This document shows, in pieces, positions 46,201 to 58,477 of a DNA stretch of 64,000 nucleotides. The stretch's first letter is position 1. Each line of letters opens with the position of its first letter. The position numbers were made by a program, and so were the translations under genes. Where the stretch lies: the NCBI GenBank assembly GCA_023653785.1, contig JAMKCH010049087.1, positions 1 to 64,000 on the forward strand, read 5' to 3'. Source of the DNA: Ophioderma brevispina (lineage: Eukaryota > Echinodermata > Ophiuroidea > Amphilepidida > Ophiodermatidae). Under the pieces are notes generated by a model. That model saw nothing but the letters and a program-made list of their open reading frames with translations, searched no databases and was not told the DNA's origin.

Positions 46201-48098
46201 AAACGATGCATGCCCATGATTTGCAATTCCAGATAACGAAGGGAATTTTGTTGTCCGATATAGGGGGATTTTAAAGTACAGTACAGGGTATTAACATTTT
46301 TATCCACGCCATTCAGGGTAACATTTTTCTCACAGACATACGGACACACGGGACGGAGCCCATTATAGTCCCCTCCAAAACTTCGTTCGGCGGGGAAATG
46401 GAATGCCTGCATTTGTCAGTTTTCATTTTATTTTCACCGAAGCCCAACTTAAGCCCTGGAATGTTTAGAGGTAAATAAACTAGTTATACCATTTTGGAGG
46501 GAAGTAGAAAAATGAAAAAAAATTTTACAAAAGACAGATCAAGGGGGAAATATGGGTTAACCTCAATTGCAAGTAGCGATCATTTGGAGCAGTTGTTATT
46601 TGTTTGAAATTATAAAAGAGAATATTTAAAAAAAATACTATGTCCAAATCACTGTTCTGAAAATGAAAGCAGTTGACAAAGATGAGTTGTTAAGGGTAAT
46701 CCAGAGTAACACTCCTGATGCCTTATTGGGTGTCTGTTGCACAGTTAGCTATGATGGGGATTAAATTGAAGTGTGTGGATAGAAATATATAGGCTATATA
46801 GAGTCTGTTGTGCTTACAGGACTGGGGGTCTGTACTACATTGATGGGGAGTAGTATCATGCATGACCAAGACATTCACGTAAAAAGTGTTTTTTTTTACG
46901 TCAGGCAGTAGTACGTATATGAAAGGGTCATTTTAAAATCACCAAAAATCAAGAAACAGTACCTTTTTTCAAACTCGTAAGTTACTCATTAGGGGTCTTC
47001 TTAAAATTCAGAGTATGTGATTAGGGTTTTCATCAACACCACCACAATTTGAGTCACCGTTATGAGTTGGGCTTATGCAAGAAGAGAAGGAAGAAAAGTT
47101 AATGTTTTAGGATGTCAAAAAAATGGTAATTACAGGTTTTGTAAAAAATGGATTACGTGATTAGGGTAGCAAAATTACCAATAAACGTCTTACTTAGGGC
47201 TGTATTTTTTGCCATCATGGTAAATCTTTTTAGGTGTGAAATACTGGTTTAGGGTGCTTTTTGGCAAGTCCTTGGTAAAATGAGTTACCCACCCTTTCAA
47301 TGAGAACAGACTCCCCCTTTCAGAACAGACCCACCCCCTATTCAATGAGAACAGACCCCCACCCCAACCCACTAATTAGAAAGTTGATTAGAGCCCTAAT
47401 TTATTATGCAAATGATGTAAAAATTTGAAAACCGCAAATAATTGAGTTTATTCATTTATTTTTTTGGCACTTGCTGTAGGTGTTCAACAAGTTCAAGATT
47501 CTTTTGAAGATTTCATGTTCATAATCATTTCAGTTCAGTCCAAAGCAAGTGAAAACTTCCAAGCACAACCCACACCAATTACTTATTTTGTAAAATTAAA
47601 GGAGGGACTAATGTTATATTTTCACTGATTTTAGACAATAGTTTCCAATAAATGTGTTGAAAATACATTTAGTCAAATATGTTGTAACTTTGTGCCTAAA
47701 CTTTTATATGTTATACATAAAGTACGACCATAATGATGTTACTGAAAAATTGTTGTAATATCACATGAATGTCACCATAGAAAAAATAGATACGTAGATT
47801 AGCAAGTTGTTAAGCTCTATAATGTTATTTACCTTAAATATTTACCAACAATGTGTTACCATGATGGAAATGTATATTATGTTCTTGTTATCGGACAAGC
47901 AAAATTAACTCATTAAGTTGGCAACTGTATTTCCAATTTGTAAAAAGTTCCTGGAAACACTGCTTATGAGAATTTCTTGACAGCTCAAATGCTTCAAATT
48001 GTAAGACAGTTCATTCAAAGAAAAACTCATTAACATGGTAGGCCTATAATGGAAAATTTCATGAGAAAATTCCAATTAGGGACTTCCTGTGTTTCCAG
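46201..48098. other. Non-coding stretch with a small tandem repeat
   Basis: At 47282-47365 a motif 'caatgagaacagac' with C-rich spacers recurs about three times. From 46960 to 47240 'gattagggt' recurs irregularly. At 47482 a splice acceptor (GCTGTAG) is followed by a 46-codon open frame (VQQVQDSFEDFMF...), a possible but weak exon. Nothing else recognised. Confidence 0.5.
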
Positions 48099-48170
48099 AC
48101 AGATTCGGCAGATCCTTTCTGCTGCCTTCCTCAGTGGATTGTGCCAGCTGAACCAGAAGATGTACGACTG
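48099..48170 (+). CDS. Candidate small exon (24 codons), also an arm of an inverted repeat
   Basis: A strong pyrimidine tract and acceptor (CTGTGTTTCCAG) precede the open frame TDSADPFCCLPQWIVPAEP and EDVRL, followed by donor CTG|GTGATG. Phase 0 to 0 would let it join candidate exon 51069-51172, which starts in phase 0. A second frame is also open, so frame choice is uncertain. Most of it recurs inverted at 48460-48521, which could mean a MITE terminal repeat rather than an exon. Confidence 0.3.
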
Positions 48171-48521
48171 GTGATGTCATGAAACAATGATTCATTCTGG
48201 AATAAGCTGTCATTAATGTGCCTGACTTAATGTTCATTAGGGGTCTTCTGGTTATTGACCCGCCTCCTTCTATGCAGATGAATTCTCTGGTGTTTCAGGT
48301 GTTGTTGTAGTCGATGATACTTCATCCATCCAGTCAATGACATTTTTTTTTGTGGGCGCATATTCGTAATGAGATTTGATGTCCTGTAGATGCTATGCGG
48401 TTGACCGGTTGCAATTTGGCTGACAAATTTGCTGTTTCAGATATCATAATTTCATCACCAACCTACATCTTTCTGGTTCAGCTGGCACAATCCACCAAGG
48501 AAGGCAGCAGAAAGGATCTGC
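48108..48521. repeat. Inverted repeat, arms about 60 bp, 290-bp spacer
   Basis: GCAGATCCTTTCTGCTGCCT at 48108 recurs as its complement ending at 48521. The arms include GGATTGTGCCAGCTGAACCA and are about 93 percent identical. No target duplication seen. The transcript would form a stable hairpin. Confidence 0.85.
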
Positions 48522-51068
48522 TAATACCAATTTACAATTTTTTTGTATTTTGACAACATGATTTTAAAGGTGGGTGACCCGAATCAATTTTTAACATGTA
48601 CTTTTTCCTTATTTGAATGAAAACCTTCAGCTGAATTTACCATTTTTGTTTGCATTGCTTGAGCCATGTTGTGTTACAAGAAAAAATGGTTTGTGGAAAT
48701 GGCCCTTAAAAAACTGCATGATTTTTATGGTGGTTGACCACCTTTTCCAATAATTTGTGACTTTTTTTTGCCATAGCAGCTAAAGGAAACATTCAGGCCT
48801 AAAATTACCGAGGTTAAGAGAAAATATGATCTCTTTTGCTGTAACACAATCTCAAAATTGATGGGGTAAGTGGGAGGTAAATGGGGCGCTTATTAAGATC
48901 ATGCTGTGAAAGTCACTCTTTTGCTTTTTTCATAGGCAAAAACAATAGAATATTTAAAGATATAACTATAAACCCCAAAAACATTAAAATTAATATAGGT
49001 TTCCCCGACCGATTTCATCAAATATCACATCATTGGTAATACAAGCATTCAATTTCGCGCTGATTTTTAAAAGGACGTGAATCCGACCTTTCAATTAGCT
49101 TAACCTAGCATTTTCGATTTTATTTATCAATAGTCGAAATCATTAATGTACATAGTGATTCATTTAACCGATTACAAATACGTGATTAGGCACTCGGTTT
49201 GACGAAATGCGTGGCCGATTATCAGGAATTTGCACTCTATTTCGGAGCTAATCTACTTGTCATTATGATACGAACCAAATTGAATATTCTTTTTCATTTA
49301 TCCTTATTCAAATCTGCAAATACTGAATTGACTTTTCACAAAATATTGTATAATGGCTACGGTTATACAAATAATGGTGGTCATTTTCATTCCATATCGG
49401 TGTAATTTAAGCCAAATTGATATTTTAGTTTAATTCTTAAATTTTAGGATTGTATAGGCCTAGATAAATTTCATTTTTTTTTGTTTAATCCGGTATTTTA
49501 TGCATTGTATTCAAAGACAATAATATGGCCTACATTATCACGCCCTATTATAGCATTGATTGTAGGCCTATTAATATCTATTATCTATCATACGCCTACC
49601 TATACATGCCTAAATACATTCATAGTCTGAATATACATGCATATATATAATCATATTCATTATTTATTTATTATATGTTCCTTTTCTTTGTTTCTGTCTT
49701 TGATTTATTAAATGCCATTATACGTCAATGAAACATGTAAGGGACTTCAGGAGTTATGACTTTTTTGTTGTTGGTTTTTGACTATATTTGTACAGTTGAA
49801 CCTTGATGTTTTAACTATGAGGTACAAATTTTGACTAGATGATGCTATCGTGGCAAATGATGGGCAAAGAAAGAAGATTTTTTAAAAGCATAAGCTTTTA
49901 TACCCTTATACAATACTTGGTAAGATTCAAAAGACTAGAGCACCTGGGTTTAGTTAAAACTTTTGTTAACAAGTAAATCAATTGCAATGTTTGCGCCAAC
50001 CTTAATATACGCGCGAAATCGATTGTTCATTTAGCGAAATAGATTATTATAAATGAAAAGGAAAACTTCTTTGGGGATGTGCATTCGAATTCACGCGAAA
50101 ATGAATTTTCAATACATTAAATGAAATGCACATTCGCGAAATCGTACACTTATTTTTATCGTTGGAATGCTGGGTTTTGGAAATAGAATGGTTAAGTGCT
50201 AAATTGAAATGGGGATTGTGAATGTTCATTCGATTTCGCACGCAATGAAGCATCAATTTCAAATTGATGTGCATATTTTCCGAAATCGTCCGGGAAAACC
50301 TATAGTAAGCATGCAAAAAAGACAGCGCTTAGTCATAGTCATGTTCCAAGTTGAAAAAATTATGAGGGGCTTGAGTAATTACAGAAGGGTGCTAATTAGG
50401 TCGAATATATGTGTCAGTGTTTGTTTTTGCTCAACTACATTGTTTTTATTATAGTTGATGAGTGCTATTTAACAATTTGGGTGCTACTACCAGTTTCAAC
50501 TATCATGTAAATAAGTTATCAACACCAAAAAATTCTATTATAATTAAAGGGGTATTGGACAAGTATAACATCAATCATGACCGCTCTCTCTTTGTGTCTA
50601 CTTGTTTAGAGAACTTCAAAATAAACCTGTACAGCAATTTTCGGTTGATTCTGGCAATGTTTCTCATTTTATGGGATCTTATGTGAATAGCATCGTCCAC
50701 AGAGTCACTCATTATAAAAGGTCACTGTATTGTGTATTTATTGCAGTCGACTGCAATAAATGGAAAATGCCTTAAATATGCAGAATTCTCCAAAACTAAG
50801 TCGAACTGAAAAGTAAGAATTAGCATGCGATCATTACACATGTCAACACTTAAATAGTATAAAAATCACAAAAAAAAAAATCGGGCGGGGGGGGGGGGCG
50901 ATGCTGAACTTGTCCAATGCCCCTTTGAGGGACTATTTAAGATTGGTTATCTCAAAACATCTTCCAGTTTGTCCATAGGTCTATTGAGAAAACAAAATAA
51001 CCCTATGTTTAAAATGCCAGTTGAGTCTGAAACAGAGTTTTCATTTTCTGATTGTTCGTTTATTTCAG
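48522..51068. other. Non-coding stretch with one long palindrome
   Basis: A perfect 26-bp palindrome at 50736-50761 has half-site ATTTATTGCAGTC and puts AATAAA on both strands. A C/G-rich run (G run of 13) lies at 50887-50899. ORFs at 49199-49405 and 50047-50454 show no motifs. Confidence 0.5.
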
Positions 51069-51172
51069 TTCCAAGGTCACTGGTGTTTACTTATTTTTGA
51101 TTCGGATCAAATTTATGCTAATTCAACTTGGGGAAGTGGACTGCCTAAAGTTGACGAGAGGAAACAGAAATG
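51069..51172 (+). CDS. Candidate exon of an unrecognised plus-strand gene
   Basis: Acceptor TTTATTTCAG, then open frame FQGHWCLLIFDSDQIYA, NSTWGSGLPKVDERKQK, and donor AATG|GTAATG. The frame carries W, C and charged residues unlike chance AT-rich translation and holds an N-glycosylation sequon (NST). It enters in phase 0 and leaves in phase 2, so the last codon, starting TG, is likely Trp or Cys. It may belong with candidate exons A and B, but connecting exons are not established. I do not recognise the family. Confidence 0.42.
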
Positions 51173-52109
51173 GTAATGGGAGCATTACCTTACAGTTTGG
51201 TTTTTGGAAGTTGGTAATAGTTGGTAGCTTTGCCTATCACTCAGCAGAATGGCACAAAACACTCGTTTCGGTTAGATTTTCGGACCACACCGAACACAAA
51301 CACAGGGACTATACGTTACCTCAGCATCACTAGTGGAATTATTAAGTCAAGACGCCCGTAATGAAACCAGAATACTAGACAACAAACTACATACAACAGT
51401 GTTGGCATTTATATGTTAATTGATTAGCATAATCTTGCCATTACTGACAAAAAAATATTTTAGTCCATTTCATGATAGGTGCCACTTTTGAATTTGGCAC
51501 TTTCTTAGTATTTCAAAATAATGGAATAAGAATATTATTATTCGTCTTCTACTATTCCTTTCTATGGGCTCTACCTCCCATAGCTTAACCAAGTTGATCT
51601 GGACAGTAGTTTCGCTGCTGTAATATCATAAATAGTCCAAATTGCATATTGTGTTGCAACTGGAAGCATACATTATTTTCATGAAACTGCCATTCTTAAC
51701 AAAAATTATTTCATGGTCATATTTTTCCTTGTTTGGGTAAAGTGATCTTAGTATTCATAGATAAATCACATCCATAGGCTTCCTGCAGAGTGTGTCATGT
51801 TTCCCAAACATCAGTGTGTGATGTTGACTTGTCTGTTCACTTTTGGTGTGACTTGTCTGTTCACTTTTATAGTTCAATCAATGTTTCCTTAAACATATAT
51901 GATTTTCTATTAAGCAAAAAATTATGTGATGCACTCATTTGTAAAGTTATTAAATAAATACATGGGATTTTATTTCAATTGAAATTGTTTTTACAATTTA
52001 ACTGACACTTTGGCACTATCTCTATTCATTTTTGTCACATCATGATATCTTAAACGGGCATCATCGATGCAAAGACCATGGCTAGAATCTGGAGCATTTT
52101 GATTGTCAA
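51173..52109. other. Non-coding stretch, nothing recognised
   Basis: AT-rich. A short direct repeat, 'gtgacttgtctgttcacttttggt', occurs twice at 51825-51870. Confidence 0.5.
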
Positions 52110-52690
52110 TATCATCGTATCATATCTTTCCATCAGTGTCATCCTGGCCATCATCATTATCTAAACCTCCACTGACTGCTCTGTGTCCCTCTCCATTATT
52201 ACAGGGCCTATGTCCCCACCAAAAGAAGACATCAGTTAACTCCCAACATGCATTTGGGTTTGCCAATGGGGACTTTTTAGTAAAGTTGTCATTTAGATCA
52301 TTAGTGATGAATGGCAATTAGCAGAACTCATGATATATCATATCATATCATTCATCATATCATTCACATCAGTGCCATCCTGGCCATCATTCCGTTAAAC
52401 TCCCTAAGGCTCTTGTGTCCCCCTCCCCATTATTACAGGTCTATGTCCCCACCAAAAGAAGACCTCAGTTAATCCCCACAATGCATTGCTTTCCAACAAC
52501 TTTTAGTAAAGGTTGTCATGTAGATCGTTAGTGATGAAACATATCTAAATTGACAGTACCCACTCCTAATCTTGCGCTTCAAGATGTTTTCATCACTAAC
52601 GATCCAACAACATGTAAAGAGATGCCATTTTGGAAGCAATGCAATTGTGGGAACGACCTGATATTCTCTTGTCCCCACCTTCACCAGACT
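52110..52690. repeat. Local duplication: two direct copies and one inverted partial copy
   Basis: CCATTATTACAGG and ATGTCCCCACCAAAAGAAGA occur at about 52190-52225 and again at about 52428-52458, as part of about 200-bp direct copies with 233-bp offset. A third copy lies inverted at 52583-52690 (CATCACTAACGATC, then GGAAGCAATGCAATTGTGGG). The direct copies share a splice-acceptor-like 'cattattacag'. Confidence 0.75.
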
Positions 52691-53717
52691 GAACAACATT
52701 TAGACTGAACTAAGAGAGAAGGCTAAATCACAACACCCAACAGAGATTCAATTTTATATGAAGTTACAAAGTCCTTATCATTGTCACCTACATCCAACTA
52801 TATATGACCTATATCAAAATCACACATGTTGATAGCCCCACCCTCCACCCCACTTATTAAAAAAAATAAACAACCTACATTTTCCCAAGTATATGCCCAG
52901 TTCATCCATTCCCCATCCCCTCTTGAGCTTGGAGCACAGCAATTCACAAGATGCCAAAAGCTGTTGATAGGGCACTGTATAGCACTGTATGTTAGAATGT
53001 GCTAATTTTGTCATAACCATGCCTTTAGCCTTGGTCTAGAATAGGAGTTCTCATTTCTACAAGGGCCAAATTGGTCTGAACAAACACCGAATGTCCAAAA
53101 GTTTTTGGCTAATTGGGATATAGCAGAATTTCGTTTGTTACACAGCAGAACCAGGGTACTAAGCAGAATATAATTTGCATCGTGTCCATTATTTTATCAA
53201 TAACTTGTTACTGCCAAAATGAAAGTATTTATCAAGGTCCAATCCGAGGGAAGTAATAAATTTCATTTTTTTTTTTCTGTGACTTTTCCTTCTCCCCTTA
53301 TTTTTTGATTTTTTTAATTATGTTTTTCTTTTATCGGTTGCCAGGTCGCGGGCCACTTTGTAGAGCGCCAGGGGCTGGATTTGATGGATGCAAAAATTAA
53401 AATAACACTTAAATGGAATAATAAGGGTGTGAGCCTAAACAGGCAGAAGGTGATAGGTCAGAGGACATAAAAAACGGTTTCTTTCACACTTCATTCTATG
53501 TCAATGTAATTACCTATTATAAAACATAATTTGCCTTGGCAATGGCAGTCTTGTTTGCATCAATTAACATAGCTCTTTAGCTACCTCAACTCTTTGTATA
53601 CTGAACTGGGTTCAAAGTTTATATCACAAACATACCCGGGGTAGGTGAATATCTCATTTGGATTTCCTTCCATGTAAACAAGAGTTATTACTCAGATAGA
53701 GAGAAAGAAGGGTGACA
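52691..53717. other. Non-coding stretch, nothing recognised
   Basis: AT-rich, with T runs near 53270 and no element boundaries I can define. Confidence 0.5.
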
Positions 53718-54016
53718 CAAGGGTTGCCCACAAATTTCAGACCAGGTAGCCCATTTATTTTCCAAAACTTAAAAGTGGCCAAAATTTTACCCTTAACTGG
53801 TCATTAGTTTCAACTGCCTATGGGATCGCAAATTGTGAATAGTCACTTGGTCCCTTAGCAATGCTTTAGGCCAATTTTGAAAAAGCAGCCCACTTTTTAC
53901 CTTTTTAGTCATCCTTGTTTCGAATGTTTCTATGGGACATGAGACTGGCAAAAGTCACAGTTAAATTGTTGACAGTAGCCCAACTGGGCTACTAAATCAC
54001 AATTTTGGCAACCCTG
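53718..54016. mobile_element. hAT-like MITE, TIR about CAGGGTTGCC
   Basis: Starts CAAGGGTTGCC and ends GGCAACCCTG, inverted. Arms continue imperfectly to TAGCCCA and TGGGCTA. The 299-bp body is non-coding with repeated 'gtagccca' motifs. CAGGGTTGCC ends are common in hAT elements. I see no clear 8-bp duplication. Confidence 0.55.
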
Positions 54017-55479
54017 GGTTTGTTTACTTGTGAGCTTATCATGAAAGATATTACATTTCTTAATTAAAAAGGGCTTTATCAACTAGCCTAGCACCAAATC
54101 TTAAATTGATTATTAAATGAATACAGCTTATAGGCAGTAATGAGACTTTATAACAGTCTAGCTCATGAATATCTTGCCTTGCACCAAGGACCCCCAAATT
54201 TCAAATTTTTTGCTGGTTTTTGACAACATTTTAATCTCATTCAAGCCCAAATGAAGCCTATTGAACATCACAGACAATTTTATTAGCACATAACAAACTG
54301 GCGTGATCACACCACATTACTTCCATTTATATTATCAGTTAACAGTACTAATGGAGCCCTAGTTAAATCAATTCCCATTTTGGAATACACGCCCCAAAAC
54401 TGACAAAGGAAAGGATTTTCAAAATTTTCGCCTTCATAGATTAAATTTGCCACGCATCCTCATCATCAATACACAAATCTCATACACATGTTAAAAGAAA
54501 TAAGAGGAGTATATTCAAAATCAAAACGGAACGCTCAGTGACCAGCATATTGTATAAGACCCTGCACGGCTTAGCCATGGTCTAAATGGGATTATAGATA
54601 CTCAAAATTCAATCTGTTGTTCACTGATCTTGTTTTTTTTCCAAACTTATTTGGAATCGCTTTAGACTGGTTACCATACATAATCGGATTGCATGATTAA
54701 TAGTATTGGGCTAATCAGGTTGAAAGTGTCATCACAATCTGCACAATTTGACATCCACTGGCTTCTAAAATCCTTTTCTTTCATAAAATCTTAATTAGAT
54801 TGGCGTTATATCATGTTATTTACAAAACATTCTGAATTTTCAACTTTTATTGGCACTATAATTAGCCAAGATTGCAATGCACATACACAGAGGTTAAGTA
54901 AAAGACCTCCAACAATTGTAAGCTTGATAGAAACTTGCAGTAATAATTCATTGACAACTGGAACTGTCCATTCCACAAAAGACTTTCACATCCAACAACA
55001 GAAAATCACCACTTTAATTTACCCATTGATTGTCAAAGATTTTCAGTGAAAGTTTAACAAAATGACCGAGCAACTGCAGCAATCCAAGCACTATCATTTC
55101 ATTCAGTAAAATGTTTATTCAGTAAGATATTGCCTTGCTCCACAGTGTTCCGTTTCTACATGTCACCTCCATATTTTCAACACCACTGAAATCAGTTATC
55201 TCCCAATCTTGACCCAATTGCATTATAAATATTCATTGCCACTGATGAAAAGGCAGCCAATGCACAAATGTGCTTTAGAGGGCGCTGACACGTGTCCAAA
55301 ATGGCTTTTTGTAGAAAATGACACAAGTGCACTCCAAAATTGGATGTTTTGGTCCCAAAAGGTCAGCTTTATTGGTGATAGTTTTAACTACTGATTACCT
55401 CTGAACCGATTAGAGAGATGATGCAGGTCGAAAATGTGGGCTTTGGGGGGTGGTTTTTTTCCAAATATATAGATAGATT
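54017..55479. other. Non-coding stretch, nothing recognised
   Basis: ORFs at 54813-55049 and 55209-55394 lack splice context and motifs. Confidence 0.5.
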
Positions 55480-56115
55480 TTCAAATCTAATAAATTCATT
55501 CATAGGTGAACCTTTGATATCCTGCTGGAATCTATCAGGCCAGCGATTTAGTAGAATACTTTTCTTAGCTCAGGAGGACATCCCCATGATGCAGATGAGG
55601 CGGGAGGATCTTTTGATGGTAAGTAAGCAGGAAAGATCACTAGTGTAAGAGGGGTACATGGGCAAAGACACGTTTGTAACATGCGGTTGATGGCATCAGC
55701 CTTACCCCTTGTCATCCTTATCATCAACCACCTGGAATGTCCAGTCTGATCTCTGAACCGGTGTGAAAGCAACTTTTTTGATTTCTTGATGCCTTTCTAG
55801 GTTCATTTTTTGTTAATTCCTAAATCTGTTGCATAATCGCTGTTTTTTTGCCTTTTCAACCTCACGTTTTCACTTCATTGCGCTTTCTGCGCCATTCTTG
55901 ATGGTTACCCACTCAAAAGAACTTTGGCAATCTAAAATCAATCTTTAGACATGTGGTGTAACCCAGGGCTTGTCTTTGTTGTGGGCCCTCACCCTCTTTT
56001 CAGGGAAGGAAGTATTCAAACCACGACAAGAATAGCGTAAAAAAAGCATCAGCTTACTTAGTGTATCATTATATCCAACACTTCATCCAGTCTTGTTGTT
56101 GGAATCCATGTTACA
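55480..56115 (-). pseudogene. CR1/L2-like retrotransposon fragment between endonuclease and RT
   Basis: On the minus strand, shifting frames give FFTLFLSWFEYFLPWK, DKPWVTPHV, CQSSFEWVTIKNGAE, KREVEKAKKQR and then AINRMLQTCLCP and FPAYLPSKDPPAS. This order matches the linker of CR1/L2-like ORF2 proteins: 'TFFPLK', 'DKPWVTP', '..RN.V.REI.KAK', 'LPAYLPA..PP'. It stops before the reverse transcriptase proper. Stops and frameshifts show decay. Confidence 0.75.
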
Positions 56116-56411
56116 AATGTAAGTATCCTACTCAATGGCAGGGTTGTGTGGACCCGCACTTTACAAGTACTTTTGGCCTGAACCCTTTGAATCTTTGGTT
56201 TCAAAGTGTATCATCACATTACAATAGAACACTGTTTGAAATGCAGGTCAACTTTAAGAGCAATGGTTTCTTTCTTTGAGGTTTTTAATATTGGGTCCCC
56301 ACATTGTAGCATCATTTATTAGCGTACGTAATCAGCAATCCTCTGAAGAATAGCTGGAAAGAAGGAGGGGAGGAGAATCCATCCACCATACTTTAAGGAC
56401 CAGCATAAGGC

Positions 56412-56677
56412 ATTGTGTCACTACTGAAAAGACCTTTTTCCCACCATTTCTCACTGCTCATTCCTGTTCAAAGTCGCTTGTAATTTTTCCCCGAAAATAA
56501 TACGCTTGAATGCATGATGGAGACATCTGCAGGCCACATTAATCTCTCGATTAAGTTAGCCACATAGATTCACTTTTTCAGCTGATCTCCCATTTCCACT
56601 GCTTTTTAACCATTTTTCAACAACGTCTCTGTGGCTAGGGAAAAATGGAAGAAAGGTCTTTTCAGTAGTGACACAAT
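56412..56677. mobile_element. MITE with TIR ATTGTGTCACTACTG
   Basis: ATTGTGTCACTACTGAAAAG at 56412 recurs inverted ending at 56677; the arms of about 40 bases continue with 'gaccttt.ttccc.ccattt'. The 266-bp body is non-coding. No clear target duplication. Confidence 0.75.
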
Positions 56678-57204
56678 CAACATCTTTAATGAGATTACCA
56701 CGTTGGACAAGAAGGGTATTGTTTTATTCATCAAGAGTATTGCTTATTCATCCATGCAAACGAGGACAACTTTAATACTTTAAATTAACATAATCTTAGT
56801 TTTTCGCCACTTGCACAAATCAATCAGGTAAAAATTTCTTACAATCAATGAGTACAAACTACGCATATTTGGAATCGCAGAGCAGTAATATTCATGGATA
56901 AAACCCTGATTTTTTTATTTGTAAGTTTTTGGTACGAAAAAAGGACAGGTGTTCGGTGACCAATACTTGTTTCACGCAGATTAATTGGATAATTCTTTGG
57001 GATGGCACTACAAGTGTAAAATCTAAGATTCCCCACACAATAAAATGTGGATCTGAGACTGAAAACATACAAATACATGCATACAATGTATGTTTCTACA
57101 GAAATTTTTGAGCAGACTCTTGCCTGCAGATAAGCTCCCTCATCCCACACATCCCAGCATTGTTTATACACATTAACTTTTGCTGATACAGAATCCTTTG
57201 TTCA
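56678..57204 (-). other. Possible 3' untranslated region of the minus-strand candidate gene
   Basis: No coding features. On the minus strand an AATAAA (near plus 56723) lies about 480 bases past the candidate stop codon at 57205. The assignment depends on the exon at 57205-57302 being real. Confidence 0.25.
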
Positions 57205-57302
57205 TCAGTAAGTGGAACGATTACTCAGGCACTTCACAATATTGCCATCCTCGTCTTCTTCGTGCGGTCCATTTGGATCAATGCCAGACAAGTGGAGTTC
57301 AT
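57205..57302 (-). CDS. Candidate terminal exon of an unrecognised minus-strand gene
   Basis: On the minus strand, TTTACTATGTTACAG is followed by an open frame reading ELHLSGIDPNGPHEED and EDGNIVKCLSNRSTY, then TGA at 57205-57207. The acidic run and codon choice look protein-coding, and the acceptor is good. It would enter in phase 1. No upstream exon can be linked with confidence; an open segment at 60322-60725 on the same strand ends next to a strong donor (GATGAG|GTATGT) but does not match in phase. Family not recognised. Confidence 0.38.
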
Positions 57303-58438
57303 CTGTAACATAGTAAATAAAATAGGGTGAAACTCTTGTTGATCAGTGTAGAAACAAACCGGCAAAACATTTTGATAGATTTGGCTGCAACATGGAACAC
57401 TTCAGACATACACATGTATACGGTAATCAGTGTACCCCGGCAGTGCCATTTTGTACATAAAATAGCAGCTCAATGGTACAACTTTGCAAGGTGAAAAAAA
57501 ATAAAGTATGGTATCTAAAGTAGATATTCTGATTGACCATAATTCTCAATATTTCAATCAAAGTCTATGGCTACTTATTCAAATCATATTACTTTGTATG
57601 ATCCATGAAGAAATATGGTTTTCCCCTCATTTTGTGTTGTTGGAGTCATACTGCCTTGCGATATAAATTTTTGAGACAATTTTAGTTTACTTATTTTCCT
57701 TTTGCGAAAACATAGGCTTATATCTTTGCCTAATACAGGGTACCTCTAAATCTTGCACATTTTACATGTATGTACAATTACTCTAGCTGTATTTGAAAGG
57801 ACATTTCACAGTACTCAAAAAGTTGGGATGTTTTATTGCATACTAATTATACAGAATCATTTATATATAATCTCCATTAGTGCCGTATGAAAAAAGTAGT
57901 CTTTTTGCCCAGACTCAACCGACGAGCCTGGTGGTTTGAGTCCAATGTCATTATCATCTGAGTATTTAATTAGTTGTGGTTTGGATGGCGAAATAACAGA
58001 ACATCACGCCATTACTTTTATTATCAAGTTTTCCAAATTCCCTTCATAAGATAATACGGTTCTTCTTCTTTTGATATTTAAAGACTACCCATTTTGGAAC
58101 AGGTACCCTTAAGCCGAGTTGAATGTATTATTGCAAAGATGATACTTTGCATTTTGTTTTGTAATTTAATTTGCAATCATCCCCTCATCAATCGAATTTT
58201 GAATTAGTTGTAACTCTTGCTCAAACAGTCAACCGTTTTTTATTGTAGCACGTGTCAAAGCAATTATATCAACACATTCCGAAAGGTACCTTTGCAATGG
58301 AATAGAGACTTTTTCCAAGGGTTTTCAAAGGTTTCTCAAAAATGCTATACATATTTTTTTTAAACAAACTACTACACTTACAAAAAATAAAAACTTCTTT
58401 GCATCCCTGTACCCAGTATTTAGAGCATGTAGCCATCT

Positions 58439-58477
<39 letters not shown>

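Noticed and set aside
46960..47240. Recurring GATTAGGGT as telomere-like repeat
   Set aside because: Copies are few, irregular and not tandem TTAGGG.
47482..47625. Possible exon VQQVQDSFEDFMF after GCTGTAG
   Set aside because: A good acceptor but no convincing donor; the frame runs into a stop and phase with neighbours is not unique.
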